DNA of 13,513 nucleotides, from the NCBI GenBank assembly GCA_024684665.1, contig JAIKWN010000008.1, positions 1 through 13,513 of the forward strand, written 5' to 3'. The DNA comes from Clostridiales bacterium. GTDB taxonomy: Bacteria > Bacillota_A > Clostridia > Christensenellales > Aristaeellaceae. Under the pieces are notes generated by a model. That model had not been told where the DNA came from. It saw only the letters and a list, made by a program, of their open reading frames with translations, and did no database searches. The position numbers were made by a program, and so were the translations under genes. Shown one piece after another: positions 6,707 through 13,461 of this stretch; position 1 is the first letter of the stretch; each line of letters starts with the position of its first letter.

Positions 6707-7731
6707 TTGCCGTCACCGCCCTTTCCTGCCGCTATCCCGGCCGCCTCTTGCTCCATCATCTGCCGCACGTTGTTCCAGCAGGCGGCGATGTGGTTCTCGT
6801 TCACGCGGACTTCTTCTGGATGCTCTCGCAGGCAGATTTTCATCGCCCGGTCGCAACGTGAGGCGAAAGCGCAGCCCGCTGGGAGATTCAGCAGATCCAC
6901 CGGAGTGCCCGCGATGGGGATCAGCTTTTCGTGTTTTTCCTGGATGCGCGGGATGGAGTGGATCAGTCCCTTCGTGTATTCGTGCCGCGGGTTGTAGAAA
7001 ATTTCATCCGCTGTGCCACGCTCGCAGACCTTACCCGCGTACATGACGATGATTTCATCGCACATGTCGGCGATGACGCCGAGGTCATGGGTGATCATGA
7101 TGATGGCCATGCCGAGTTTCTTCTGCAGGCTCTGCATGAGCTCCAGGATCTGCGCCTGGATCGTCACGTCGAGGGCTGTCGTCGGCTCGTCTGCGATCAG
7201 GATATCAGGTTCGCAGGCAAGGGCCATAGCGATCATAACGCGCTGGCGCATGCCGCCGGAAAGCTCATGCGGATACTGTGCAAGGCGCTTTTCCGGTTCG
7301 TTCACGCCGACCAGCTGCAGCATTTCGAGCGCACGGGCCTGCGTCTCTTCCCGGTTCCGGTCCGTATGGATGCGGATGGCTTCACGCAGCTGGCTGCCGA
7401 CGGTGAAGACGGGGTTCAGGCAGGTCATCGGATCCTGGAAGATCATGGAGATGCGGCTGCCGCGGAAGGCCTGCATCTGTTGTTTAGAATAATTCAGGAT
7501 GTTTTCCCCGTTGAAGAGCACTTCACCCTCCGTCACACGGCCAGTATCCGTCAGGATACGCATCAGGGAATAAGCGGAAACGCTTTTGCCGCTGCCACTC
7601 TCGCCAACGATACCGAGAACGTGCCCGCGGTCCAGGTTGTAGGAGATGCCGTTGACGGCGCAGACCTCCCCCGCGTCCGTGAAGAAGGAGGTGTGCAGGT
7701 TTTTGACCTGCAGAAGCGGTGTGTTGCTCAT
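6703..7731 (-). CDS. oppD: Oligopeptide ABC transporter ATP-binding protein OppD
   Basis: 342 residues. The ATG lies 4 nt after the oppC stop, with GAGGAA inside the end of oppC as ribosome binding site. Walker A GESGSGKS (43-50), Q-loop FQDPMTCLNP (98-107), signature LSGGMRQR (157-164), Walker B ILIADEP (177-183) and H-loop ITHD (His215) are all intact, so the site should be active. The C-terminal domain has Cys287, 293, 300 and 318 at exactly the same residue numbers as in OppF, a candidate [4Fe-4S] ligand set. The tail after about 325 is Gly/Ala-rich and unique to this copy. It forms the ATPase heterodimer with OppF beneath OppB and OppC. Confidence 0.95.
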   Translation of the reverse strand: MSNTPLLQVKNLHTSFFTDAGEVCAVNGISYNLDRGHVLGIVGESGSGKSVSAYSLMRILTDTGRVTEGEVLFNGENILNYSKQQMQAFRGSRISMIFQDPMTCLNPVFTVGSQLREAIRIHTDRNREETQARALEMLQLVGVNEPEKRLAQYPHELSGGMRQRVMIAMALACEPDILIADEPTTALDVTIQAQILELMQSLQKKLGMAIIMITHDLGVIADMCDEIIVMYAGKVCERGTADEIFYNPRHEYTKGLIHSIPRIQEKHEKLIPIAGTPVDLLNLPAGCAFASRCDRAMKICLREHPEEVRVNENHIAACWNNVRQMMEQEAAGIAAGKGGDGK

Positions 7732-7735
7732 GCGA

Positions 7736-8848
7736 TCACTTCCTCAGCTTCGGGTCGAAGGCGTCCCGCAGACCGTCGCCCAGCAGGTTGAAAGACAGAA
7801 CGATCAGACAGATGCCGACCGCCGGAAAGACCATTTTGTACGGATAGGCCTGCAGTGCCTGACGCGCTGCGTTCGCGAGGGAGCCCAGCGAGGGCATCGG
7901 CGCTTGGACGCCGAGGCCGATGAAGCTGAGGAAGCTCTCGGTGAAGATGGCCGAGGGGATCTGCAGCGCCGTGGAAATGATGATAACGCTCATGCAGTTC
8001 GGCAGGATATGCCGGCGGATGATACGCCCCGGCTTCGCGCCCATCGCGCGCGCCGCGAGCACGTATTCATTGTTCTTGATAGTTAAGATTTGGCCGCGCA
8101 CGAGGCGCGCCATTCCGACCCAGTAGAGGAGCCCGAAAACCACGAACATCGAAAGCATGTTCGTTCCGATGGCGGCGAGGGCTGTCCCCTGTAGGCTCTG
8201 CCCCAGGATCTGGTCCAGTACGACGGAGAGCAGGATGACCATCAGCGTATCGGGCAGGGAATAGATTACGTCTACGATGCGCATCATGACGAGGTCGACC
8301 CGTCCGCCGGCGTATCCGGCGATGGAGCCGTACAGGAGACCGATGATGAGGACGATCAGGGAGGCGAAGAAGCCGACAGCCAGCGATACCCGCGCACCGT
8401 AAATTACGCGGATGAAATAATCCCGGCAGAGCTCGTCCGTTCCGAAGATATGGGGGAAAACCTTTTGCCCTTCGTCGATGGCTTTCTGTTCCATTTCAGA
8501 ATAGACGAAAGGCGCCAAGTTCTTTGCACTGCGGTCCCGCTTGCCGTTTACCGTGACCATGCCGGAGTAGGTGTAGGGCACGATCATGGGAGCGACAATG
8601 ATGGTGACCAGCAGAATCAGCAGGACGATCATGGAACCCACGGCCAGGGGATTGCGGAAGAGCTTCTTCATGCCATCCTGAAAGAAGGTGGTGGATTCGC
8701 GCATAGTTTCCTGCTGCGCCTTCTCCTCATCCGTCGCCGACTCGAAGGCTGAAACATCCAGCTGCATGCTGAAAGGGCGCTTTGCGGGCGCCTTGCCCGG
8801 ATCGTATTCCTTCTTCGAACTGAAGGCAGGAATGTTCTTTTCGCTCAT
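7736..8848 (-). CDS. oppC: Oligopeptide ABC transporter permease OppC
   Basis: 370 residues. A strong AAGGAGGA overlaps the oppB stop (TAAGGAGGA), 13 nt between the two genes. The first ~65 residues are polar and cytoplasmic, ending MKKLFRNPLAVG, the usual lead-in to the first membrane helix (about 70-94). An extracellular loop follows, then GTDELCRDYFIRVIYGARVSL, where the family normally has GTDELGRD: Gly is replaced by Cys. Five further hydrophobic helices follow, with the EAA-type coupling loop AARAMGAKPGRIIRRHILPN and the closing motif SFLSFIGLGVQAPMPSLG. It forms the translocation channel with OppB. Family is certain; peptide rather than another substrate is inferred from operon content. 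Confidence 0.94.
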   Translation of the reverse strand: MSEKNIPAFSSKKEYDPGKAPAKRPFSMQLDVSAFESATDEEKAQQETMRESTTFFQDGMKKLFRNPLAVGSMIVLLILLVTIIVAPMIVPYTYSGMVTVNGKRDRSAKNLAPFVYSEMEQKAIDEGQKVFPHIFGTDELCRDYFIRVIYGARVSLAVGFFASLIVLIIGLLYGSIAGYAGGRVDLVMMRIVDVIYSLPDTLMVILLSVVLDQILGQSLQGTALAAIGTNMLSMFVVFGLLYWVGMARLVRGQILTIKNNEYVLAARAMGAKPGRIIRRHILPNCMSVIIISTALQIPSAIFTESFLSFIGLGVQAPMPSLGSLANAARQALQAYPYKMVFPAVGICLIVLSFNLLGDGLRDAFDPKLRK

Positions 8849-8861
8849 GATTCCGTCCTCC

Positions 8862-9932
8862 TTAGTCGAAGCTGATTCGCGGATCTACGACCTTGTAAAC
8901 GAGGTCGGAAATCAGCGTCATAGTTACCATGAGTGTAGCCAGGAAGATCGTGGTGCCCATGATCATGGGATAATCGCGGTTCGAGATACCCTGCACGAAT
9001 TTTGTACCCAAGCCGCCAGTGGTGAAGACGGACTCCACCACCATGCTACCCGTTAGGATATAGGCTGTCATGGGACCGACATAGGTGATGACGGGGATGA
9101 GCGCGTTTTTGAGCGCGTGTTTGAAGATAACGAGCCGCTCTTTCACGCCCTTAGCGCGGGCCGTGCGGATGTAATCCTGCCCCAGCACGTCCAGCATAGA
9201 GGTTTTGGTTAGCCTCGTGATATAGCTCATGGGCGAGAGCATAAGGGCGACGACCGGGAGCACATAGGAGGGATTCTCCGTGGAAAAGATCGGGAACCAG
9301 CCCAGCTGCAGGCAGAAGACGAGCAGTAGCAGCGTCGCCATGATGAAGCTGGGCACTGCGACGAACAGTGTTGTGAAGAAAATAATGATCCGGTCGAGCA
9401 CCTTGCCGCGGTTGAGCGCTGCGACGCTGCCCAGTACGATACCAAGGATCACGGCGAGAAGCGCGGCGTAGCCGCCCAGCTTTGCGGAGATTCGGAAAGA
9501 ATCAAAGATAGTTGTTGCAATCTCGCGGCCTGTTTTAGTTGAGACGCCGAAATTGCCCTGCAGAAGACCTTCGAGATAGAGCAGGAACTGCTTTCCGACC
9601 GGCTCATTCAGGTGAAAGCGCTCCTCCAGGACGGCCTGCACGGCAGCGCTTGGCGCCTTTTCCTTCGAGAAGGGGCCCCCGGGGATCGCGTTCATCGAGA
9701 AGAAGGTGATAGCCGCGATAATAAAGACGGTGAGAAGCGCCAGAAGAATGCGCTTACAGACATAACGCCCCGTGTCGTTCCGGAAGAAAAGTGCACCGGC
9801 GATCAGGACCACTACTACGGCGCACAGGATCTTCTCGGAAGACAGGGGCAGCAGGATACAACCGACGACGAGCGCCAGCGCGAGAAGCGCGGCGATGATC
9901 GCCTTTTTATTGGCGGATTTTGCGGAATCCAT
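8862..9932 (-). CDS. oppB: Oligopeptide ABC transporter permease OppB, with N-terminal membrane extension
   Basis: 356 residues from the ATG at 9932, chosen because AAAGGA at 9942-9947 sits 9 nt upstream. Two in-frame ATGs at 9941 and 9935-region lie on or beside that site, and 9941 would give 359 residues. The usual OppB start (YVCKRILLALLTVFIIAAITFF) appears only at about residue 55. Before it are two extra hydrophobic stretches (about 9-27 and 32-47), predicting eight rather than six membrane helices. Family motifs then follow: NAIPGGPF, GNFGVS, the coupling loop TARAKGVKERLVIFKHALKNALIPV, and VESVFTTGGLG. It is the channel partner of OppC and the first gene of the operon, behind its own promoter and structured leader. 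Confidence 0.94.
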   Translation of the reverse strand: MDSAKSANKKAIIAALLALALVVGCILLPLSSEKILCAVVVVLIAGALFFRNDTGRYVCKRILLALLTVFIIAAITFFSMNAIPGGPFSKEKAPSAAVQAVLEERFHLNEPVGKQFLLYLEGLLQGNFGVSTKTGREIATTIFDSFRISAKLGGYAALLAVILGIVLGSVAALNRGKVLDRIIIFFTTLFVAVPSFIMATLLLLVFCLQLGWFPIFSTENPSYVLPVVALMLSPMSYITRLTKTSMLDVLGQDYIRTARAKGVKERLVIFKHALKNALIPVITYVGPMTAYILTGSMVVESVFTTGGLGTKFVQGISNRDYPMIMGTTIFLATLMVTMTLISDLVYKVVDPRISFD

Positions 9933-9949
9933 GTACATCATCCTTTAGC

Positions 9950-9980
9950 GTCTTCGGGGCGCAAAAAAGAAGACCGCCCC
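9950..9980 (-). promoter_or_regulatory. Structured 5' leader of the opp operon with two competing stems
   Basis: On the minus strand the order is GGGGCG, GTCTTC, TTTTTTG, CGCCCC, GAAGAC. GGGGCG pairs with CGCCCC and GTCTTC pairs with GAAGAC, both perfect 6-bp stems with 13-nt loops. The pairs interleave, so they cannot both form as simple hairpins. The second stem ends about 2 nt before the TAAAGGA ribosome binding site, so switching could affect oppB translation. No ligand class is recognised. Confidence 0.5.
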
Positions 9981-9994
9981 AGATTTTCCCTTCT

Positions 9995-10023
9995 ATGATA
10001 CAGCAATTTTTCTGTCCGCGCAA
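9995..10023 (-). promoter_or_regulatory. Sigma-70-type promoter of the opp operon
   Basis: On the minus strand, TTGCGC (10018-10023) and TATCAT (9995-10000; 5 of 6 to TATAAT) are separated by exactly 17 nt. It lies downstream of the DegV-gene terminator and about 60 nt before the oppB start, so the opp operon most likely has its own transcription start near 9988. Confidence 0.7.
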
Positions 10024-10054
10024 GCGTTTTGCGGGAACCGCAGGCGAAAAGTGC

Positions 10055-10085
10055 AAAAAAAGGCCCTCCGAAGTACCGGGAGGCC
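10055..10085 (-). terminator. Rho-independent terminator of the DegV-family gene
   Basis: On the minus strand GGCCTCC pairs with GGAGGGCC (one bulged G) around a short loop, followed immediately by seven T. It begins 37 nt after the DegV-gene stop and separates that gene from the opp promoter. Confidence 0.85.
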
Positions 10086-10122
10086 GAAAAACGACCTGTA
10101 GTCAGATCGGAAAGGCGGAGCC

Positions 10123-10986
10123 TTATAGTCCGCAAGAAACGCCGATGCCGATCGCGTCCGTGCTGACGTGGCAGGCGATACTACAGGACAGGGGATTGTA
10201 GTATGTATGGCAGTCCGGGAAGCGGCTCCTGACGGTGTTCAGCCATCGTTCGGCGTCGGTGGGATTCACAAACGTGCCGGCCGCGCCGATGCGAATGTGG
10301 GAGGGATCGATTCCTACAAAATGTTCGCGGATCTCCGCTTCCACCGCGTCGCAGATCCGCTTCTCGCAGGCAGGAATGCCCCGGACCTTTGCGAAGGCGT
10401 CCAGTTTTCCCTCCCGGATGGACAGGATTGGCATGATATGAAGGATGGAGGCTGCCGCAGCCGCCGCGGGGGTCACTCTACCGCTTTTTTTCAAGAGGTC
10501 CAGCGTCCTGACCGCGATAAAGATGCGGGAATCCGATCCGGTCGCCTCCAGGTATTCCCGGATTTCCGCCGCGCATTTGCCTGCGTCCGCCATCTCTTTA
10601 GCATCCATGACGGAATCGCGCAGGGTAACGGCGATCCGGTGATTGTCCGCGACTTCGACCTTCCCACCGTATTCGGCTGCAAAGAGTTTCGAAGTCTCGC
10701 AGGAACCGGAGAGCCCGCTGGACATGGGAATATGTACGACAGAATCGTATCCACTGTGCAGAAGCTCGTCCCACATCTGCATGAGCGAATCAGGCGATGG
10801 CTGGGAAGTCATGACGTCGCTGCCGGAAAGGATGGCTCGATATAGCTCTTGGCTACTGATATCCACATTTTCAAGATAATTCTTTCCATCGACGATCACA
10901 GGCATAGGTAGCACAAAGACGCCGAGCGCTTTGCCTTCTTCTACCGTGATTCCGCTGTTAGTATCGGTCATGACCGCGGTTTTCAT
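10123..10986 (-). CDS. DegV family protein (FakB-type fatty-acid-binding)
   Basis: 287 residues from the ATG at 10986. GAGGAG (10995-11000) is 8 nt upstream of it but only 2 nt from the alternative ATG at 10992, so the shorter form is preferred. Family landmarks are MTDTNSGI at the start (usual TDSTSD region, residues 6-13), TSQPSP (60-65), SSGLSG (89-94), the KSGRVTPAAA stretch before a PILSI strand, and a closing ACHVSTDAIGIG. DegV proteins bind a single fatty acid; FakB members present it to the kinase FakA for phosphorylation and use in phospholipid synthesis. No fakA is in the window, and which lipid is bound cannot be told. It is transcribed alone, divergent from the TetR gene, whose product is a plausible regulator. 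Confidence 0.9.
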   Translation of the reverse strand: MKTAVMTDTNSGITVEEGKALGVFVLPMPVIVDGKNYLENVDISSQELYRAILSGSDVMTSQPSPDSLMQMWDELLHSGYDSVVHIPMSSGLSGSCETSKLFAAEYGGKVEVADNHRIAVTLRDSVMDAKEMADAGKCAAEIREYLEATGSDSRIFIAVRTLDLLKKSGRVTPAAAAAASILHIMPILSIREGKLDAFAKVRGIPACEKRICDAVEAEIREHFVGIDPSHIRIGAAGTFVNPTDAERWLNTVRSRFPDCHTYYNPLSCSIACHVSTDAIGIGVSCGL

Positions 10987-11018
10987 TGTCATTTCTCCTC
11001 ATGTCTGGTATACTTACG

Positions 11019-11034
11019 TGAAACAAATGTATCA
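11019..11034. promoter_or_regulatory. Candidate TetR-family operator between degV-type and tetR genes
   Basis: The 16-bp site TGAAACAAATGTATCA is an imperfect palindrome of the form TGA-ACA--TGT-TCA (6 of 8 positions symmetric). It lies 33 nt upstream of the DegV-family start codon, where a bound repressor would block that promoter. A related sequence in the opposite orientation lies at 11080-11091. Confidence 0.45.
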
Positions 11035-11058
11035 CCGCGCGTCCAAAAACACAACGGT

Positions 11059-11091
11059 ATGATCTGAATCATTTTCGCGCATTTTGTTTCA
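11059..11091. promoter_or_regulatory. Second inverted-repeat cluster upstream of tetR
   Basis: ATGAT (11059-11063) and ATCAT (11068-11072) form a perfect 5-bp inverted repeat with a 4-nt spacer. CATTTTGTTTCA at 11080-11091 is, on the other strand, TGAAACAAAATG, sharing TGAAACAAA with the site at 11019. The latter ends 15 nt before the tetR start. Together they could be the autoregulatory operator. No convincing -35/-10 pair for tetR was found; TATGAT at 11058-11063 is the best -10 candidate. Confidence 0.35.
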
Positions 11092-11106
11092 TATGGGGGA
11101 ATTGCG

Positions 11107-11637
11107 ATGGACAAAAGGAAGGCGAAAAACGAAGAGGTCCGCCAGGCTATCATCGACGCTTTTTTCCGTCTCATGCGAAAGCGCGAGAACACGGAGATCA
11201 CGATTTCCGATATCGTGCGCGAGGCGGGCGTCGCTCGAATTTCCTATTACCGGAATTTTACCTCCCGGGAAGACATCGTCCTCAGCCTGATCGACGGTGC
11301 GATCGCTCGGTATGAAAAAACCGTGGATTTTTCATCCGGCAGCTTCTACTGCTACGGGAATATCCGGACAGCCTTTTTCATGATCCATGAGTACCGGGAT
11401 TACATCCGGGATATTGTTCGCTACGGTTTCGCCCTGCCCCTGTATGCGCGCTTCAACGAGCTTCACGAGCGCATGGATGGGGACGTGTCCGCAAATTCCA
11501 TCGAGCGCTATCGGATCTATGCGTATATCGGCGCCTTTACCAATACCGCGCTGGAATGGATCCGGGAGGGTTCGAAGGAATCTCCAGAGGAAATCGCAAG
11601 GGAATTCTGCCGGATGGTCGGCGTTCCGGCAGAATGA
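11107..11637 (+). CDS. TetR/AcrR-family transcriptional regulator
   Basis: 176 residues. GGGGGA precedes the ATG by 6 nt. The N-terminal DNA-binding domain is clear: helix RQAIIDAFFRLM (about 12-23), then the helix-turn-helix ISDIVREAGVARISYYRNF (33-51) with the family's YYRNF/F end and TSREDIV following. The C-terminal part (about 60-176) is helical and ligand-binding in this family; it has no closely recognisable subtype. TetR proteins usually repress a neighbouring divergent gene and themselves until a small molecule binds. The divergent partner here is the DegV/FakB-type gene, so a lipid-related ligand is possible but only inferred. The HAD gene follows 64 bp downstream on the same strand. 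Confidence 0.9.
   Translation: MDKRKAKNEEVRQAIIDAFFRLMRKRENTEITISDIVREAGVARISYYRNFTSREDIVLSLIDGAIARYEKTVDFSSGSFYCYGNIRTAFFMIHEYRDYIRDIVRYGFALPLYARFNELHERMDGDVSANSIERYRIYAYIGAFTNTALEWIREGSKESPEEIAREFCRMVGVPAE
11604..11635 (+). other. Perfect 11-bp inverted repeat overlapping the tetR stop codon
   Basis: ATTCTGCCGGA (11604-11614) and TCCGGCAGAAT (11625-11635) pair fully around a 10-nt loop. The last base of the repeat is the T of the tetR TGA stop. No T-tract follows on either strand, so it is not a standard intrinsic terminator. It could be an mRNA 3'-end or processing structure between tetR and the HAD gene, or a protein-binding palindrome. Confidence 0.55.
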
Positions 11638-11701
11638 TGGAAAAAGAAATGAGCCGCTGTTGCATCCATAATTGTTCAGGATCGTTCTGGGGAGGAATCA
11701 C

Positions 11702-12502
11702 ATGAAGTACAGCATCGTATTTTCCGACGTGGACGGGACGCTTCTGTCCTCCCGCCTCGCAATGCTTCCTGGCACGCTGTCTGCCATCCGGACGCTGCAG
11801 GGGCGGGGCGTCCCTTTCGTCATCACGTCCGGCCGCCCGCTCGTTGCGATCGATCCGATCCTGCGGAAGTATGATCTTTCATGCCCGGTGATCGCTTGCG
11901 GCGGTTCCCTCATCCGGGATGCGGACGGACAGATCCTCCATTCCGCCGGGTTCCCGCGGGAGGACGCTGTGCGCATCGTCCGCCATATCGAAAAAAACGC
12001 CCTTCCCTGCGCATGGTGCGTGTATGCGGGGAAGGACTGGCTCGTTGATACGCGGGAGGATCCGCGAGTGCGTAACGAAGAATGGGAGGTCGAGGCAGAA
12101 TCTCGCGAGGGGCGGCCGGAGGATCTCCCAGCGGGAACGCCCGTCAACAAAATGCTGTGCATCTGCAATCCGGGGACGGTGGAGGCGGTCGAAGCGCAAC
12201 TCTCCGCTGCTTTCCCGGAGATTTCGTTCTTCAAATCTTCTTCGATCCTGTTGGAGGTCATGCCGAAAGGCGTCACGAAGCGCACGGGTATGGAGGCGCT
12301 CTGTGCCCGCTGCGGGATCTCCCTTTCGGAATCCGTCGCCTTTGGGGATAATTTCAATGACACCGATATGCTGGAGTCGGCGGGTCTGCCCTTCCTGATG
12401 GGCAATGCGCCAGAAGCGATGAAGCGCCGTTTCCCGAACCATACTGCGGACTGCGACAGCGAAGGCATTGCGCTGGCGCTCAGGAAGATCGGGATGATCT
12501 GA
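11702..12502 (+). CDS. Cof-type HAD-superfamily hydrolase
   Basis: 266 residues from the ATG at 11702, which has GGAGG 6 nt upstream. A TTG at 11672 would add 10 residues but lacks a ribosome binding site. All four HAD motifs are present: SDVDGTLL with nucleophile Asp9 and acid Asp11, VITSGRP (motif II, 40-46), the motif III Lys in GVTKRTG (Lys193), and GDNFNDTDML (215-224) with the Mg-binding Asp pair. A large cap domain lies between motifs II and III, as in the Cof/IIB group. These enzymes dephosphorylate sugar phosphates, flavin or pyridoxal phosphates; substrate cannot be predicted from sequence. It probably shares a transcript with tetR. It converges on the alkyltransferase gene, with no clear terminator in the 71-bp gap. 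Confidence 0.92.
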   Translation: MKYSIVFSDVDGTLLSSRLAMLPGTLSAIRTLQGRGVPFVITSGRPLVAIDPILRKYDLSCPVIACGGSLIRDADGQILHSAGFPREDAVRIVRHIEKNALPCAWCVYAGKDWLVDTREDPRVRNEEWEVEAESREGRPEDLPAGTPVNKMLCICNPGTVEAVEAQLSAAFPEISFFKSSSILLEVMPKGVTKRTGMEALCARCGISLSESVAFGDNFNDTDMLESAGLPFLMGNAPEAMKRRFPNHTADCDSEGIALALRKIGMI

Positions 12503-12573
12503 AAAAAGTTTGGCAAGCCGGACACGAGGGGAAGAATAGGTTTAACCAGAGTTTATGGCCAGTCCGATACTTT

Positions 12574-13110
12574 TCAAAGAGCAGTGCCCTTTGTCGGGAT
12601 TGTGAATTGACTCATATCCATACCCTCCAGTTCCAGCAGGGCTTTTTTTCTCATGATTCCTCCGCCGTATCCGGTCAGACTCCCGTTCGTGCTGACCACC
12701 CGGTGGCATGGAACGATGAGACAGATTGGATTATGGCCTACTGCGCCACCGACTGCCTGCGCGGACATCCTTTCCAGTCCGCGCTCCTTTGCCATCCGAT
12801 CGGCGATCCACCCGTATGTGACTGTTTTTCCAAATGGGATTTCACACATGATCTCCCCGACGCGGTTGCGAAACTTCGAGCCGACCAGATGGATTTTTGG
12901 AAAGAAACCCGGATCACGGCCCGTAAAATAGATATCCAGCCATTCTTTCGCCCGATCAAAATAATCTGTATCCCGGGGGACGGCACCTTTCTTCAGCCCG
13001 AGCCCGGTATACCTTCCCCTCTCCGTAAACCACAGTCCTGTTAAACCCGCTTCATCGCCGGCGAGCAGAATGCTTCCTAAAGGGGATTCATAATTGTTTG
13101 TGTAGATCAT
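12574..13110 (-). CDS. ogt: Methylated-DNA--protein-cysteine S-methyltransferase
   Basis: 178 residues. GGAGGG lies 5 nt before the ATG. The C-terminal catalytic domain is complete: FRNRVGEIMCEIPFGKTVTYGWIA (wing and helix), AVGGAVGHNP, the active site IVPCHRVV with acceptor Cys135, and the closing GSLTGYGGGIMRKKALLELE. The ~75-residue N-terminal domain begins with YESPLGSILLAGDEAGLTGLWF, the usual Ogt/Ada C-domain start. The protein removes alkyl groups from O6-alkylguanine by irreversible transfer to its cysteine and is used up in the process. It is monocistronic, with a TATAAT box upstream. Length and motifs match Ogt, with no fused Ada regulatory part. Confidence 0.95.
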   Translation of the reverse strand: MIYTNNYESPLGSILLAGDEAGLTGLWFTERGRYTGLGLKKGAVPRDTDYFDRAKEWLDIYFTGRDPGFFPKIHLVGSKFRNRVGEIMCEIPFGKTVTYGWIADRMAKERGLERMSAQAVGGAVGHNPICLIVPCHRVVSTNGSLTGYGGGIMRKKALLELEGMDMSQFTIPTKGTAL

Positions 13111-13148
13111 TTTGACCCTCCGGATTCGTTTGGATGTTCTATAAACCG

Positions 13149-13154
13149 ATTATA
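13149..13154 (-). promoter_or_regulatory. -10 box upstream of ogt
   Basis: A perfect TATAAT on the minus strand, 38 nt before the ogt start. No good -35 hexamer is found at 16-18 nt spacing (the 17-nt position reads TATTAT), so the promoter is either weak or activator-dependent. Confidence 0.5.
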
Positions 13155-13394
13155 CTCTCTTTTGGATAAGGATAATACCAATGCTGAAAATACGCTGTTA
13201 CGATGAAACAAATCATCATAGTACTGCTCGTTTCAAAAGCATCCGGATGATTCCTATTACTCTGCTTGCAATCGTAAAAGATCAGATGGAAATGTCGGAG
13301 AAGATGTCGGAGATCGGATATCCTAGCCCTGCACAGCTCCTCGGAACGGAAGCTAGGAAGTAAACGACCATATATGAGGAAGATTCATAAAAGC
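13155..13394. other. AT-richer intergenic stretch with one doubtful small ORF
   Basis: No recognisable gene lies between ogt and the terminator at 13395. A 60-codon frame on the plus strand (13181-13363, ATG with AAGGA 8 nt upstream) encodes a product resembling nothing known to me, and its codon use is unlike the neighbours. It contains a near-tandem 12-bp repeat, ATGTCGGAGAAG at 13292-13303 followed by ATGTCGGAGATC at 13304-13315. It may be a gene remnant or chance. Confidence 0.35.
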
Positions 13395-13442
13395 AAAATA
13401 CTAAAAGCGCCTCCGCGAGAACAAATGCCCCGCGGAAGCGCT
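13395..13442 (-). terminator. Rho-independent terminator for the gene ending at 13462
   Basis: CGCGGAAGCGCT (13431-13442) pairs with AGCGCCTCCGCG (13406-13417), 11 of 12 positions, around a 13-nt loop. On the minus strand the stem is followed by TTTAGTATTTT. It begins 20 nt after the stop codon of the minus-strand gene at the right edge. Confidence 0.8.
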
Positions 13443-13461
13443 GCAATAAATAGGCGTTCGT

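Noticed and set aside
9950..9980. H-type pseudoknot in the opp leader
   Set aside because: The pairing order fits, but both crossing linkers have zero length, which 6-bp stems cannot span easily; mutually exclusive hairpins are more likely.
11698..12525. 275-codon minus-strand frame opposite the HAD gene
   Set aside because: The plus frame contains all four HAD catalytic motifs with a ribosome binding site; the antisense product is rich in Ser/Arg and shows no motif.
12503..12573. Shared terminator between the HAD and ogt genes
   Set aside because: Only short or widely separated complementary pieces (CGGAC/GTCCG) and a T-run were found, with no compact hairpin.
13181..13363. 60-codon plus-strand ORF as a real gene
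   Set aside because: Despite a fair AAGGA site, the product has no recognisable features, composition differs from neighbours and no clear promoter or terminator goes with it; described only as part of the intergenic stretch.
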